NCBI RefSeq assembly: GCF_965137005.1
Contig: NZ_CBCRXM010000015.1
Location: forward strand, 1-64,000
Direction of reading: 5' to 3'
Length of the DNA: 64,000 nt
From: Sphingomonas_O antarctica
Lineage (GTDB): Bacteria > Pseudomonadota > Alphaproteobacteria > Sphingomonadales > Sphingomonadaceae
Numbering within the stretch: the stretch's first letter is position 1; each line of letters starts with the position of its first letter. A model generated the notes under the pieces. It ran no database searches and was not told the origin of the DNA. It saw only the letters and a list, made by a program, of their open reading frames with translations. A program made the position numbers and the translations under genes. Below, one piece after another: positions 54,530-63,055 of this stretch.

Positions 54530-55105
54530 TGTGTAGATTTCCGCTGAGAAGTGACCCGGGAGGGGCATAAGTTTCCATCGAGATTTGACCCATGTTTGAA
54601 CCCGCCCCTGGCTGACCGGTCGGGGGTATGAGGAGTGATCAACATGGATTTACTGAGTGTAATTCGTCGCTGGCGTTTTCGGCAGAAGATGCCGATCCGG
54701 GAGATCGAGCGGCGGAGCGGATTGTCGCGCAACACGATCCGCAAGTATCTGCGCGCCGATACAGTTGAACCGCAGTTCAAGGTTCCCGACCGGCCGAGCA
54801 AGCTGGACGCGTTCGCCGAGAAGCTGTCAGGTTGGTTGCGGATCGAGGCTGGCAAGTCGCGCAAGCAGAAGCGCACGGCCAAGCAGATGCACGCCGACCT
54901 CGTCGCTCTCGGCTTCGATGGATCTTATAGCCGGGTCGCGGCCTTCGTGCGGACCTGGAAAGCCGAGCGGCAGAGTGACCAGCAGACGAGTGGGCGCGGC
55001 ACGTTTGTGCCGCTGGTGTTCGGGGCCGGCGAGGCGTTCCAGTTCGACTGGAGCGAAGATTGGGCCGTTCTGGGTGGTGAGCGCGTCAAGTTGCAGGCAG
55101 CGCAC
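54530..55105 (+). mobile_element. IS21-family left end and partial istA
   Basis: A terminus of IS21 type begins near 54530 with TGTGTAGATTTCCGC and has the repeated AAGTGACCC and ATTTGACCC motifs, followed by istA from 54644. The istA sequence stops matching near 55105; no istB and no right end are present. Only this left part of the element remains, and it abuts foreign sequence. Confidence 0.75.
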
Positions 55106-56059
55106 ACCAACCTTCCCGATATCGCAGCTCTTACCACGGCATTGGAGGCGGCCGACACCGCGCTTGCGCGGACCGAAGGCGCTCAAGATAGCGCGCTCGC
55201 CGCTCTCCGGCGTGCCGAGGAGGACGAGGCGCCGCTTGCCATCGCCGAGGCGGGGGCCGGGAGCGATCACTCCAATGCTACGGGTCAAATCACAGCGATC
55301 GAAAGCCGGCCGGAATTTCCAAGCCTGGCGGAGGATCTCACGCGTACTCGCGAACAGAGGGCGGAAGCGGCTGTAAAGCTGGAGGAGGCAACGCGGGACG
55401 CAACCGCCCACGATCCTTCTGCGATCATGCGGAAGATCGAGACAGTCGATGCGCGGGGTAGGGCGGCAGGAGAGGCCCGGACGAAGCTGGAGATGGAGAT
55501 TGCCCGGTTTGAGGGGACAATCGAGAGTGAGGGTGGCAAGGGTCACGCCGACCGCGACGCAGGCGCCCGCGAGGAAGCTGAGGCCGCGCGCACGGCATTG
55601 CAACGCGTAGCCGAAGAGGCGGAAATGCTGAAGCTGTTGCGCGAAACTCTCGATGAGGCACGCGACGAGACGTCGGCTAAGTTCGTCGGCCCGGTGGCGA
55701 AGCGCGCGAAACGGCACATCGAGCGGCTTTTGCCTGGGTGCGACTTATCCTTCTCCGAGGATCTTATGCTCGATGCGGTCGTGCGGGGCGGGATCAGCGA
55801 AGGATGCGGGGATCTGTCGCGTGGCACCCAGGAACAGCTGGCAGTTCTGACCCGGATCGCATTCGCGGATATGCTTCTCGAGCAGGGACGGCCGGTTTCG
55901 CTGATACTGGATGATCCGCTCGTATACGCTGACGATGCCAGGCTCGATCTAATGGTCGAGATATTGAGCGAGACCGCAGAGCGAATGCAGGTCATCCTGC
56001 TAACGTGCCGAGACAGGGCATTCAGACATGTCCCGGGCAATCGGGTGTCGATAGGCTGA
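54644..56059 (+). CDS. chimeric ORF: IstA N-terminus fused to YhaN-like ATPase C-terminus
   Basis: 471 residues. Residues 1-154 are an IS21 transposase start: LLSVIRRWRFRQ, REIERRSGLSRNTIRKYLR (HTH) and FQFDWSEDWAVLGGERVKLQ. From about 157 the frame becomes an SMC-type protein: long coiled coil (about 157-350), then ABC-like DLSRGTQEQLAVLTRIAFAD (signature), VSLILDDPLVYADDARLDLM (Walker B, D-loop) and a QVILLTCRDRAF strand. This end resembles YhaN/SbcC-like repair ATPases; the Walker A half is absent. The reading frame stays open across the joint. Product unlikely to be an active transposase or ATPase. Confidence 0.8.
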   Translation: MDLLSVIRRWRFRQKMPIREIERRSGLSRNTIRKYLRADTVEPQFKVPDRPSKLDAFAEKLSGWLRIEAGKSRKQKRTAKQMHADLVALGFDGSYSRVAAFVRTWKAERQSDQQTSGRGTFVPLVFGAGEAFQFDWSEDWAVLGGERVKLQAAHTNLPDIAALTTALEAADTALARTEGAQDSALAALRRAEEDEAPLAIAEAGAGSDHSNATGQITAIESRPEFPSLAEDLTRTREQRAEAAVKLEEATRDATAHDPSAIMRKIETVDARGRAAGEARTKLEMEIARFEGTIESEGGKGHADRDAGAREEAEAARTALQRVAEEAEMLKLLRETLDEARDETSAKFVGPVAKRAKRHIERLLPGCDLSFSEDLMLDAVVRGGISEGCGDLSRGTQEQLAVLTRIAFADMLLEQGRPVSLILDDPLVYADDARLDLMVEILSETAERMQVILLTCRDRAFRHVPGNRVSIG

Positions 56060-56162
56060 GGACAAGAATCGCATCCGGCGGATAGCGTGCGCTCATGCGC
56101 GACAACACCAACCGGTCTCTGGTTGCCGCTGGATGAAAGCCGGGGGTCACGTCAGCACCAGT

Positions 56163-57227
56163 ATGCGCCCAATCCTAGCACCAGCCAACCCGAAGCAGCT
56201 CCCGAAAGATGGCGGCACACGCGTAGAGGTCAAACTGAAGAAAGACCCCAGCAAGCGCGGTGGTCTGCTCTTTCCAGGCATCTACGGCGGCCAAATCTCC
56301 CTGGAGCGGTTGGTCGCCGCCGTGGCGCCGACCCTGAATGTCGAGATCGTCGTGCGCGCGACAGACGTCCCGACACCGATCGCTAAACCTGGCGACTGGA
56401 TGCTAATGTCGGAGGACGCCATCGTCGGTCGGCTCAATCCGCAACGAAAGCTGTCTGAAGACAAGGAAGGTGAGCGGAGCTTTATCCGGCCTCTTACCGA
56501 TTCAGCGGGTCAGGTCGTTGGTCGAGCATTTATCGCGCCCGATCGCTACACTTGGCAGGCGGACGGCGGCTGGGTCACAGTTTCTGGCCTTCGAGCGAAC
56601 CAGCTTCGAAACGTTCAAGGCGTTCTTCTCGGCGAAGCCGATACTGCATCTCGCGATGTTGCCACCCCATTGGCCGATGCCGCCGCGCTAGCCGCCTGGG
56701 CGACAGAACAGGCCAACATAGTTGCAAGCCACGTTCTCGATGATGAAAGGCAGGCTAAGACCGCTGAGATCGTGCTGGAATTTGGTGGTGACCCGGGCGA
56801 CTTGAAAATTATCAAATGGGGCGCCGATTGGTTGTCGAGAGACGAATTCGTCAGCCGCCTCCAGATGTCCCGCCGTCTTCTGATAAATTTTGACGGCGAA
56901 TTTAGCTATGACGAGGATGCCGATGATATTCACCCGAAAGAATTTCGGCAGTACTTCCGCCAGTCCGATGGCGTTGCCTATACGCTGAAGTTTGACGGCG
57001 CGGTGCTCAAAGGCAGCTCGGGTTCGTGGCCTAAGACGAGCAATCGGCCGGAAAATTGGGCGGACTCGAACGTGGCCACGCTCCTACGATCGTTGATCTC
57101 CGATGTGTGGGGCGACTTAGTCGATCACACGGGTGAATTCGGAATAGTTGGAACCGTTCACTCCGATGAAATTCACCGGGAGGTGCAAGTTTACACGGTC
57201 ACCGAGCTTGATGCCGATGCTTTTTGA
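56163..57227 (+). CDS. hypothetical protein, possibly C-terminal remnant of a larger ATPase
   Basis: 354 residues from 56163 (or 364 from 56133). The early GGTRVEVKLKKDPSKRGGLL resembles the last strands of a GHKL ATPase domain, and the rest (ERLVAAVAPTLNVEIVV, VVGRAFIAPDRYTWQADGGW, YDEDADDIHPKEFRQYF) is unrecognised. The gene may therefore be the 3' part of an Hsp90-like or histidine-kinase-like protein cut at the island scar. It starts about 100 bases after the chimera stop. Function unknown. Confidence 0.45.
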   Translation: MRPILAPANPKQLPKDGGTRVEVKLKKDPSKRGGLLFPGIYGGQISLERLVAAVAPTLNVEIVVRATDVPTPIAKPGDWMLMSEDAIVGRLNPQRKLSEDKEGERSFIRPLTDSAGQVVGRAFIAPDRYTWQADGGWVTVSGLRANQLRNVQGVLLGEADTASRDVATPLADAAALAAWATEQANIVASHVLDDERQAKTAEIVLEFGGDPGDLKIIKWGADWLSRDEFVSRLQMSRRLLINFDGEFSYDEDADDIHPKEFRQYFRQSDGVAYTLKFDGAVLKGSSGSWPKTSNRPENWADSNVATLLRSLISDVWGDLVDHTGEFGIVGTVHSDEIHREVQVYTVTELDADAF

Positions 57228-57400
57228 AACCGGCAGTCCGACTGACCTGGGTGAACGGTTTAAAATCCCGGTGCTGCCCAATGCAAGATTCGTACCGCTA
57301 AGCCATTGATTTAACATAAGATATATTATCGGCTTAGTCTATTTGTTCATTATTATAAACGCGAAGGAAGCCATTTAAGGCCCTTATCCTTTGGCCAAGG

Positions 57401-58519
57401 TTATAAAAAACCCTCGCCGGCATGCTCGCGAAACCGCTCATGATCCCGCACATATTCCGCCACCATTTCCAGAGAAGAATGTCGGCTGTGCTCCTTCATC
57501 TTGAACAAATTGGCATTCTGGCGGCCGGCCTCGGTCAGGAAGCCCGCGCGGAGCGAGTGGCCCGAGAACAGCTCGGGCGAGTAGCCCGCGGCGACCGCAG
57601 CCGCCTTTACCACCAACGCCACGCCTTGGGCGCTCAAAGGCTTGTCGGTTAGCCGGCCCTGTGGAGTCAGTTTGCGGAACACCGGCCCGCTTGTGATGCC
57701 TGCCTGCTCCAGCCAGGCGCGGTAATGCCTCACCGGCTCAAGCCTGCGGCCATCGGGTATCGCGACGGTGTGGCCCTTGCCCTCCTGGTCGGTTTTCGAG
57801 GTCACGATGCGGATTAGCAGCCCGCGGCTGTCCTCGCTGACGCGCCCTACCGTGATCGCCACAAGCTCGGAACGCCGGAACGCGCCAGCCATACCGATCG
57901 CGAGAAGTGCGCGGTCGCGGTAGCTGCGCAGATCCTCGCCGACGATCGCCCGCACCATGTCGCGCAGCACGTCCCCGTCGGCGGGGCGCTTCTTGCCGGG
58001 CAACTCGCCGCGCTTATCTTTACGTATCCCGCGCATCGCGCGCTCGAGACGAGCCGCGTCAGGCTGCGAAGTCGGTGGTTCTACGTCAGCGGCCCGGTGT
58101 GCGAACACGATTGCGGCGAGTCGCCGCCCAATCGTTGCGCGGCCGAGCGGCACCGGTTCTTTGCGTGGCAGCACCGTGCCGCGCTTCGTACGGCGGAGTT
58201 CCTGGGGACTGAACCCGCTCTCGGCGAGCAGCGTAAGGAACGCGGCGACCGTGGCCGGCGTCGCGGGAAGCGGACGATAACCGCTCTCTTGGCACCAAGC
58301 GCAGAACAACCGCCAGTCCGACTTGTAGGCGCGCAGGGTCGCGTCGGCGGACGCCCGGCGGACATAGTCGTCGACGCGCTCGCGATCGTGGGGCGCAAGC
58401 TGCGGGAGATAGGGTTCGAGCGACTGGACCTGATCAACGACGACCAGCGCGTCAGCCACGATCGCGTCCAGACTCGCGCGGTCGACACGAGCCGCATCAT
58501 CGATGTCATCATCGGGCAA
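57401..58519 (-). CDS. tyrosine recombinase / integrase
   Basis: 372 residues. Core-binding domain about 50-165 (VRRASADATLRAYKSDWRLF), catalytic domain after 180: GAFRRSELVAI (Arg I), TSKTDQEGKG (Lys), SGHSLRAGFLTEAGR (His-x-x-Arg), KEHSRHSSLEMVAEYVRDHE (His and nucleophile Tyr). All catalytic residues are present. The TTG start at 58519 has an AGGAGG site five bases upstream. It may have moved the surrounding island. No tRNA target seen nearby. Confidence 0.9.
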   Translation of the reverse strand: MPDDDIDDAARVDRASLDAIVADALVVVDQVQSLEPYLPQLAPHDRERVDDYVRRASADATLRAYKSDWRLFCAWCQESGYRPLPATPATVAAFLTLLAESGFSPQELRRTKRGTVLPRKEPVPLGRATIGRRLAAIVFAHRAADVEPPTSQPDAARLERAMRGIRKDKRGELPGKKRPADGDVLRDMVRAIVGEDLRSYRDRALLAIGMAGAFRRSELVAITVGRVSEDSRGLLIRIVTSKTDQEGKGHTVAIPDGRRLEPVRHYRAWLEQAGITSGPVFRKLTPQGRLTDKPLSAQGVALVVKAAAVAAGYSPELFSGHSLRAGFLTEAGRQNANLFKMKEHSRHSSLEMVAEYVRDHERFREHAGEGFL

Positions 58520-58868
58520 GCCGACCTCCTACGCCGCACGTTCATCCAACCGGCCGGTGAGTGAGACCGCCCGGAATCCATGAAAGGGGCTAACCGATCA
58601 CCGGAATCTGCACCAGCATGTAATTAGCGGGAATCAGCGTTATCGCTAAATAGTGAGGGGGGTGAAGCGACGATCGTGACGTATTGGCGCCTCGCCGATT
58701 CTCTCTGTCTTTAGTTCATGACCGCTTTGATACCGCCCATCCCGCCGATCCGGCGTCAGGGCGGACCCTCGTTGCAATTCCCAGTGAGGACGCCAAGCTA
58801 ACCAACGGACTAATAGCGCTCAATTGGCCGAGCGCGAGCGCGCCGCCCGTCAGTTTTCCTCCAGCAAA
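58520..58868. other. intergenic, no gene recognised
   Basis: About 350 bases between the integrase start and the MAPEG gene. A 62-codon plus-strand frame (58684-58872) has no convincing features. No tRNA, terminator or repeat of the IS families was recognised. It may contain the integrase promoter and an attachment site, but none can be pointed to. Confidence 0.3.
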
Positions 58869-59306
58869 CTAAGCAACAGCCGCGATCGCGGCTCGTACAA
58901 TCATGGTTGCGAGCGCGAGCCATGAAAGCATGTAAAGCGTCGCCCTGACGCTAACGATGTTCATCGTAGCTTGTACGATCGAGTGCAGGACGCGGCATGC
59001 CAAAAACAGCCACGCGCACAAGGCATGCAGGGGATCTGCCAGTCCAACGACGACGATGGCGAGCGAGATCGCATAAAAAATTGTCGGGGTTTCAAACAGG
59101 TGGCGGAAATTATCCGCGATCCGCGTGACGGTCGAAGGCAATCGCGACCGCAGGACGTCTGTATGCGCCGCGTCCTGAAGCGTTAAACCTTCGGCCTTCA
59201 TAGCTGGCAGGCGCGCCACGGACATCCACAGCATCATTGCAAGCGTCAAAACGCCCATGCCGAAAATGGCACCAATCATGGAATGCGCAGCGGAGTTCAA
59301 CGGCAT
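58869..59306 (-). CDS. MAPEG-family membrane protein
   Basis: 145 residues with four hydrophobic segments and the MAPEG-like pattern: an N-terminal helix (MIGAIFGMGVLTLAMMLWMSV), NFRHLFETPTIFYAISLAIV (the conserved N-x-x-x-x-x-E-x-P-x-x-F/Y motif) and LACRVLHSIVQATMNIVSVR. Such proteins handle glutathione- or lipid-related substrates in membranes. The start at 59306 has AAGGA nearby; an upstream frame to 59369 is less likely. Confidence 0.8.
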   Translation of the reverse strand: MPLNSAAHSMIGAIFGMGVLTLAMMLWMSVARLPAMKAEGLTLQDAAHTDVLRSRLPSTVTRIADNFRHLFETPTIFYAISLAIVVVGLADPLHALCAWLFLACRVLHSIVQATMNIVSVRATLYMLSWLALATMIVRAAIAAVA

Positions 59307-59537
59307 TGCTGTTTGTCCTTTGCACGCACCTCTGGGCATCTCTGGTCGCCCGGGACGACGGCGATGCAATACTGCCGTGAGCTTCCCAAATCACCCATCT
59401 GCATCGAAATTTACTGGCATGAGGCAGCGAATTGGTCGATTACCTACGAGGTAATAAACGGCGATCTGGAACCATCGCGTTCTGGGCGTCCGTAACAATC
59501 TGGACGGGGTCAGGCCCGTCACGAATGAACGAGGACC

Positions 59538-60308
59538 ATGACAGCTACGTCATCCAGTTTCGGCGGCCTGCTTCGGCACCACCGCTGCGAGCGCGGGCTG
59601 AGCCAGTTCGAATTGGCGGCTGCAGCCACCGTTTCTACGCGCCATCTCAGTTTTCTGGAGACCGGTCGGGCGAGGCCGAGTGAAGCGATGGTTGCGAGGC
59701 TTGCGTCAGCGCTGGGGCTTACACCGAACGGTAGCGATCACCTCCGTATCGCGGCCGGCTTTTACGCTCGAGATGCCCGGGGTGGACGCGAGATCGGCGA
59801 CCGGATTTTCGAGAGCGCGCTAATGATGGAGAATGCCGCGACCCCGGTGGCGATCGTGGATGCAGGACACGATGTTTTACCCGAACTAGGTGTCGCTCAT
59901 TTTTTCTTCGGCACACTAATAGATAGCGCAAAGCCGCAATTCGACTGGGCAAATTTCGGTGCGTTCCCGGCGGCATGGCTGCAGAGCTACGATCGCGAAC
60001 GCTACGCTATGACCGATCCGCTGCTGGCCGCTACGCGGATCCGACGTGACAGCTTCTTCTGGGAAGATGTGATCGACCGACGCGCGCTGACCCGGTCGGC
60101 CCGCGACATGTTCGACAGCGTCGCGGCTCGCGGTATTTTCTCCGGGTTCGTACTATCCCAGCGGCGCGAGGGATTGATCCGGATCGTGTCGATGATGGGC
60201 TCGCGATTGGACGCCCGCGATCAGGTCACTCGAGTAGGGCTAGAGATCATGGGGTCTCGCATGCTCGCCGGTCTCGATCGGCTGGAAGCGCTGCTGCCGA
60301 GCGGCTAG
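59538..60308 (+). CDS. Xre HTH plus LuxR-type autoinducer-binding domain regulator
   Basis: 256 residues. Residues about 8-65 form an Xre helix-turn-helix (LLRHHRCERGLSQFELAAAA, RHLSFLETGRARPSEAMVAR). From about 100 the protein looks like the acyl-homoserine-lactone binding domain of LuxR regulators: FGAFPAAWLQSYDRERYAMT, then DPLLAATRIRRDSFFWED and GIFSGFVLSQRRE. Classic LuxR proteins have the HTH at the C-terminus and of another type. It starts at an ATG with GAGG upstream; no luxI-like synthase is in the window, so it would be a solo receptor. Ends 4 bases into the convergent ABM-type gene. Confidence 0.8.
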   Translation: MTATSSSFGGLLRHHRCERGLSQFELAAAATVSTRHLSFLETGRARPSEAMVARLASALGLTPNGSDHLRIAAGFYARDARGGREIGDRIFESALMMENAATPVAIVDAGHDVLPELGVAHFFFGTLIDSAKPQFDWANFGAFPAAWLQSYDRERYAMTDPLLAATRIRRDSFFWEDVIDRRALTRSARDMFDSVAARGIFSGFVLSQRREGLIRIVSMMGSRLDARDQVTRVGLEIMGSRMLAGLDRLEALLPSG

Positions 60309-60838
60309 TGTTTAACGGACGGACTGATCCAGTTTCCGACAAGTCGCGTAAGATTGGGCATGGCCAGGTAGGTCATCGCCGCAACCATGACCGCGCTCGT
60401 GATCCCGGTGCGCGCGAGATTGGGTAGACCGGACAGGGCTGTTGCGCTCAGCCGAGATATCACGCTGATAAGCGGCCAAATAGCGACCCAGGTGAGCAAA
60501 GCCATGCGGTGGCGAGACGGTGGCGGAGCTGCAGACGGCAGATCGAACCAAGCTTCCAAGCCGGTCAGCTCGCGACGCTCCGCCGATGTAGCGAGCGCCT
60601 CCACGATCGAAGCGCCTTCGCGGCGTTCGGGCGAGACCTCCCAGTCTCGCAGGCTCTGCTCGTCTGCAAAGGTATAGACGATATGATACTGCCTGCCCTC
60701 CGCCAGTGCCGGACCGCGCAAAATCTGGGTCGATATTCGTCCGGAAAACGATGCAGCGGCCGCGACCAATTGACCCAAGGCACTTTCAAATTCTGCGATG
60801 TCTTTTAGACGCACCAGTCGTGTCTGGACGATGGTCAC
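60305..60838 (-). CDS. antibiotic-biosynthesis-monooxygenase-like membrane protein, 5' end cut by IS630
   Basis: 177 residues from a GTG at 60838. An ABM-type dimeric ferredoxin fold (VTIVQTRLVRLKDIAEFESA, QYHIVYTFADEQSLRDW, REGASIVEAL) is followed by two membrane segments (MALLTWVAIWPLISVI, AVMVAAMTYLAMPN). The IS630 element starts 12 bases upstream. If the IS is removed, the frame extends through VPDLASSAVT to a GTG that overlaps the SMP-30 stop, so the true N-terminus was probably lost. Confidence 0.7.
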   Translation of the reverse strand: MTIVQTRLVRLKDIAEFESALGQLVAAAASFSGRISTQILRGPALAEGRQYHIVYTFADEQSLRDWEVSPERREGASIVEALATSAERRELTGLEAWFDLPSAAPPPSRHRMALLTWVAIWPLISVISRLSATALSGLPNLARTGITSAVMVAAMTYLAMPNLTRLVGNWISPSVKH

Positions 60839-60849
60839 CGCGGAGCTTG

Positions 60850-61929
60850 CTAGTGGATTGATTCCAACGTTTGGTGCCCACGTCTGACGGCGGCGATGAT
60901 CTCGTCGGGATCGGCCTTCCAGACGAACGGGCGCGGCTCCTGATTGTGCTCGGTTATGAAGCGGTTGATGGCGGCCTGCAGGTCGACGACGGAGTGGAAG
61001 ACGCCATTCTTCAGGCGTCGGCGGGTCAGCTTGGCGAAGAAGCCCTCGACCGCATTGAGCCAAGAGCAGGATGTTGGCACGAAGTGGAAGGTCCAGCGCG
61101 GATGCCTGGCCAGCCAGGCACGGACCTTGGGCTGCTTATGCGTAGCGTAGTTGTCGAGGATGACGTGGACGGCCTTGTCGGCGGGCATTTCTGCCTCGAT
61201 GGCATTGAGGAAGCGGATGAACTCCTGATGCCGGTGCCGCTGCATATTGCGGCCGATCACCGAGCCATCGAGCACGTTGAGCGCGGCGAACAGCGTCGTC
61301 GTGCCGTTGCGCTTGTAGTCGTGCGTCAGCGTGGCCCCTCGGCCGCGCTTCAGCGGCAGTCCCGGCTGGGTACGATCCAGCGCCTGGATCTGGCTCTTCT
61401 CATCCACTGACAGGACGATGGCGTGGTCGGGCGGCGAGACATAGAGCCCGACTACGTCATGGAGCTTCTCGGCAAACGCTTTATCGTTCGACAGCTTGAA
61501 GCTGCGCCAACGATGCGGGGCAAGCCCGTGGTCGTGCCAGATCTTCACGACCGAGGAAGCAGCGATGCCGATCGCCTTCGCCATCGCGCGAACGGTCCAG
61601 TGCGTCGCCTCGTGATCGGGTGATTCCAGCGTCAGCGCGACAACTTTGTCGACGAGCACGGGATCAAGCGGTGCCGTGCCCGGCGGTCGGGTCTTGTCGC
61701 GCAACAGGCCGTCCACGCCCTCCGCCATGAACCGCTCCTGCCATCGCCACACACAGGTCTTCGACTTGCCCGTCGCCGCCATGATGGCGACGGTACCAAC
61801 ACCATCGCCCGTCAGCAGAATGATCTTCGCGCGCCAAACGTGCTTCTGCGGCGAACCTCGCGCCGCGACGATCGCCTCAAGCCGCTCCCTGTCCGATGTC
61901 GTGACTTCGATCTTGATCCCTGTGCGCAT
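60850..61929 (-). CDS. IS630-family transposase
   Basis: 359 residues. Two N-terminal HTH units (VAIMAATGKSKTCVWRWQER, MAKAIGIAASSVVKIWHDHG), then a DDE domain: IVLSVDEKSQIQALDRTQPG (first Asp), VHVILDNYATHKQPKV (second Asp), SWLNAVEGFFAKLTRR (Glu). It is intact in length and motifs. Its stop codon lies within the left terminal repeat. Confidence 0.92.
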   Translation of the reverse strand: MRTGIKIEVTTSDRERLEAIVAARGSPQKHVWRAKIILLTGDGVGTVAIMAATGKSKTCVWRWQERFMAEGVDGLLRDKTRPPGTAPLDPVLVDKVVALTLESPDHEATHWTVRAMAKAIGIAASSVVKIWHDHGLAPHRWRSFKLSNDKAFAEKLHDVVGLYVSPPDHAIVLSVDEKSQIQALDRTQPGLPLKRGRGATLTHDYKRNGTTTLFAALNVLDGSVIGRNMQRHRHQEFIRFLNAIEAEMPADKAVHVILDNYATHKQPKVRAWLARHPRWTFHFVPTSCSWLNAVEGFFAKLTRRRLKNGVFHSVVDLQAAINRFITEHNQEPRPFVWKADPDEIIAAVRRGHQTLESIH

Positions 61930-62000
61930 CCCAAACGGTCGCACGCCGCAGCCCCCAAGGGAATCCCCGCATGGACTCGTCCGTCTCGTTCAATCCACTA
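60851..62000 (-). mobile_element. IS630-family insertion with TA target duplication
   Basis: Both borders read TAGTGGATTGA outward-in (left at 60851, right ending 62000 as the complement), so the terminal repeat GTGGATTGA is flanked by TA on each side, as expected for IS630/Tc1-type insertion. It separates the SMP-30 gene from the ABM-type gene. It is complete and may be active. Confidence 0.85.
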
Positions 62001-62002
62001 GG

Positions 62003-62935
62003 TCAGGCACCGGCAAGCGGGGCGCCCGGCTCACCTACTTCCAACCGCACTAGTTTCGCGTCCTGCAGTACGCCTTCATGTGGACGATATAATCCGCCAT
62101 TGGTCGTCACGTATAGCGCCATAGCGTCGGCGGGCGTGCGGCCGAACGCACAGGCGGTGCTCCCGACCATCCCTTGGTCGGGGCCTGCCACCGTCGAGCG
62201 CATTCTGTCCGCATCGAGGCGAACAAGCGTCTGCGCGGGATGCGTCGCCACATAGAGCGCACCCGAGGCGGCAAACGCAAAATCGTCGGCACGCAAATTG
62301 TTCGCGACGATCTCGAGTTCGCCGGCCCCGCCACCGGCGCCGATCGCCGCGCGATACAGCAGGTTGGCATCGGTTACGGATATATATGCGAAGCCACCGC
62401 TGATCTTGATGCCATTAGCACCTGGTGTCTGCGGATCACCAGGCTTGAACCGATCGTCGGCCAACCACGACCGGTACGACGGCACCATCACGTCGATTGC
62501 GAGCACGCGGCCGGTGACGCTTTCGCATACCAGCAACGTGCGGCCGTCTTCGAGCAGCGCACAGCCATTCATGAAGAAGGCGTCGGGGACGCTCACCCAG
62601 TCGCTTAGAGTGCCTCGCTGATCGATCCGCCAGACGAACCCTGGTGCCGTGCCTACCGTGCCACCGGTCGCCCACAGAATTCCGTCGGTGCCGAACGCGA
62701 GGCCCGACACCGGGGCCGGCGTTTCGACGAACGGGGCACATTCCCCCGTGACTGGGTCGTAGCGATCGATCCGGCTGTGTGAGTGCAGACTTATATAGAT
62801 TGCACCGCTCGCGTCGATCGCGAGATTTTCCGCAAAGGCGCCGACCGGCCATTGCGCAACGACGGTGTGCGCAATGGGATTCCAAGCGCCGCCGTCATGC
62901 CCGGGAAACAGCTCCGGCGCGGACAATTCCTTCAT
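62003..62935 (-). CDS. SMP-30/gluconolactonase-like beta-propeller protein
   Basis: 310 residues from the ATG at 62935 (GGAG site). A six-bladed propeller pattern is visible: GAFAENLAIDASGAIYISLH, VSGLAFGTDGILWATGG, FFMNGCALLEDGRTLLVCES, PGANGIKISGGFAYISVTDA and LRADDFAFAASGALYVATHP. Relatives hydrolyse lactones or esters using a central calcium. No signal peptide. The product stop lies three bases from the IS630 right end. It was probably co-transcribed with the ABM-type gene before the insertion. Confidence 0.8.
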   Translation of the reverse strand: MKELSAPELFPGHDGGAWNPIAHTVVAQWPVGAFAENLAIDASGAIYISLHSHSRIDRYDPVTGECAPFVETPAPVSGLAFGTDGILWATGGTVGTAPGFVWRIDQRGTLSDWVSVPDAFFMNGCALLEDGRTLLVCESVTGRVLAIDVMVPSYRSWLADDRFKPGDPQTPGANGIKISGGFAYISVTDANLLYRAAIGAGGGAGELEIVANNLRADDFAFAASGALYVATHPAQTLVRLDADRMRSTVAGPDQGMVGSTACAFGRTPADAMALYVTTNGGLYRPHEGVLQDAKLVRLEVGEPGAPLAGA

Positions 62936-63055
62936 GATACGATCGCTCCTACGGTAATCTACGAGACAAACCGCCTGCAGCCATTCTAAACTTGTCAGGC
63001 GCGTGCTCGACAATGCCCGTGCGCGCGGCCGAGCCGCAAACTTGTCTTGCGACCA

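Noticed and set aside
57228..57400. tRNA as integration target of the tyrosine recombinase
   Set aside because: No cloverleaf or TTCRANNC-type box was found in this AT-rich gap or upstream of the integrase.
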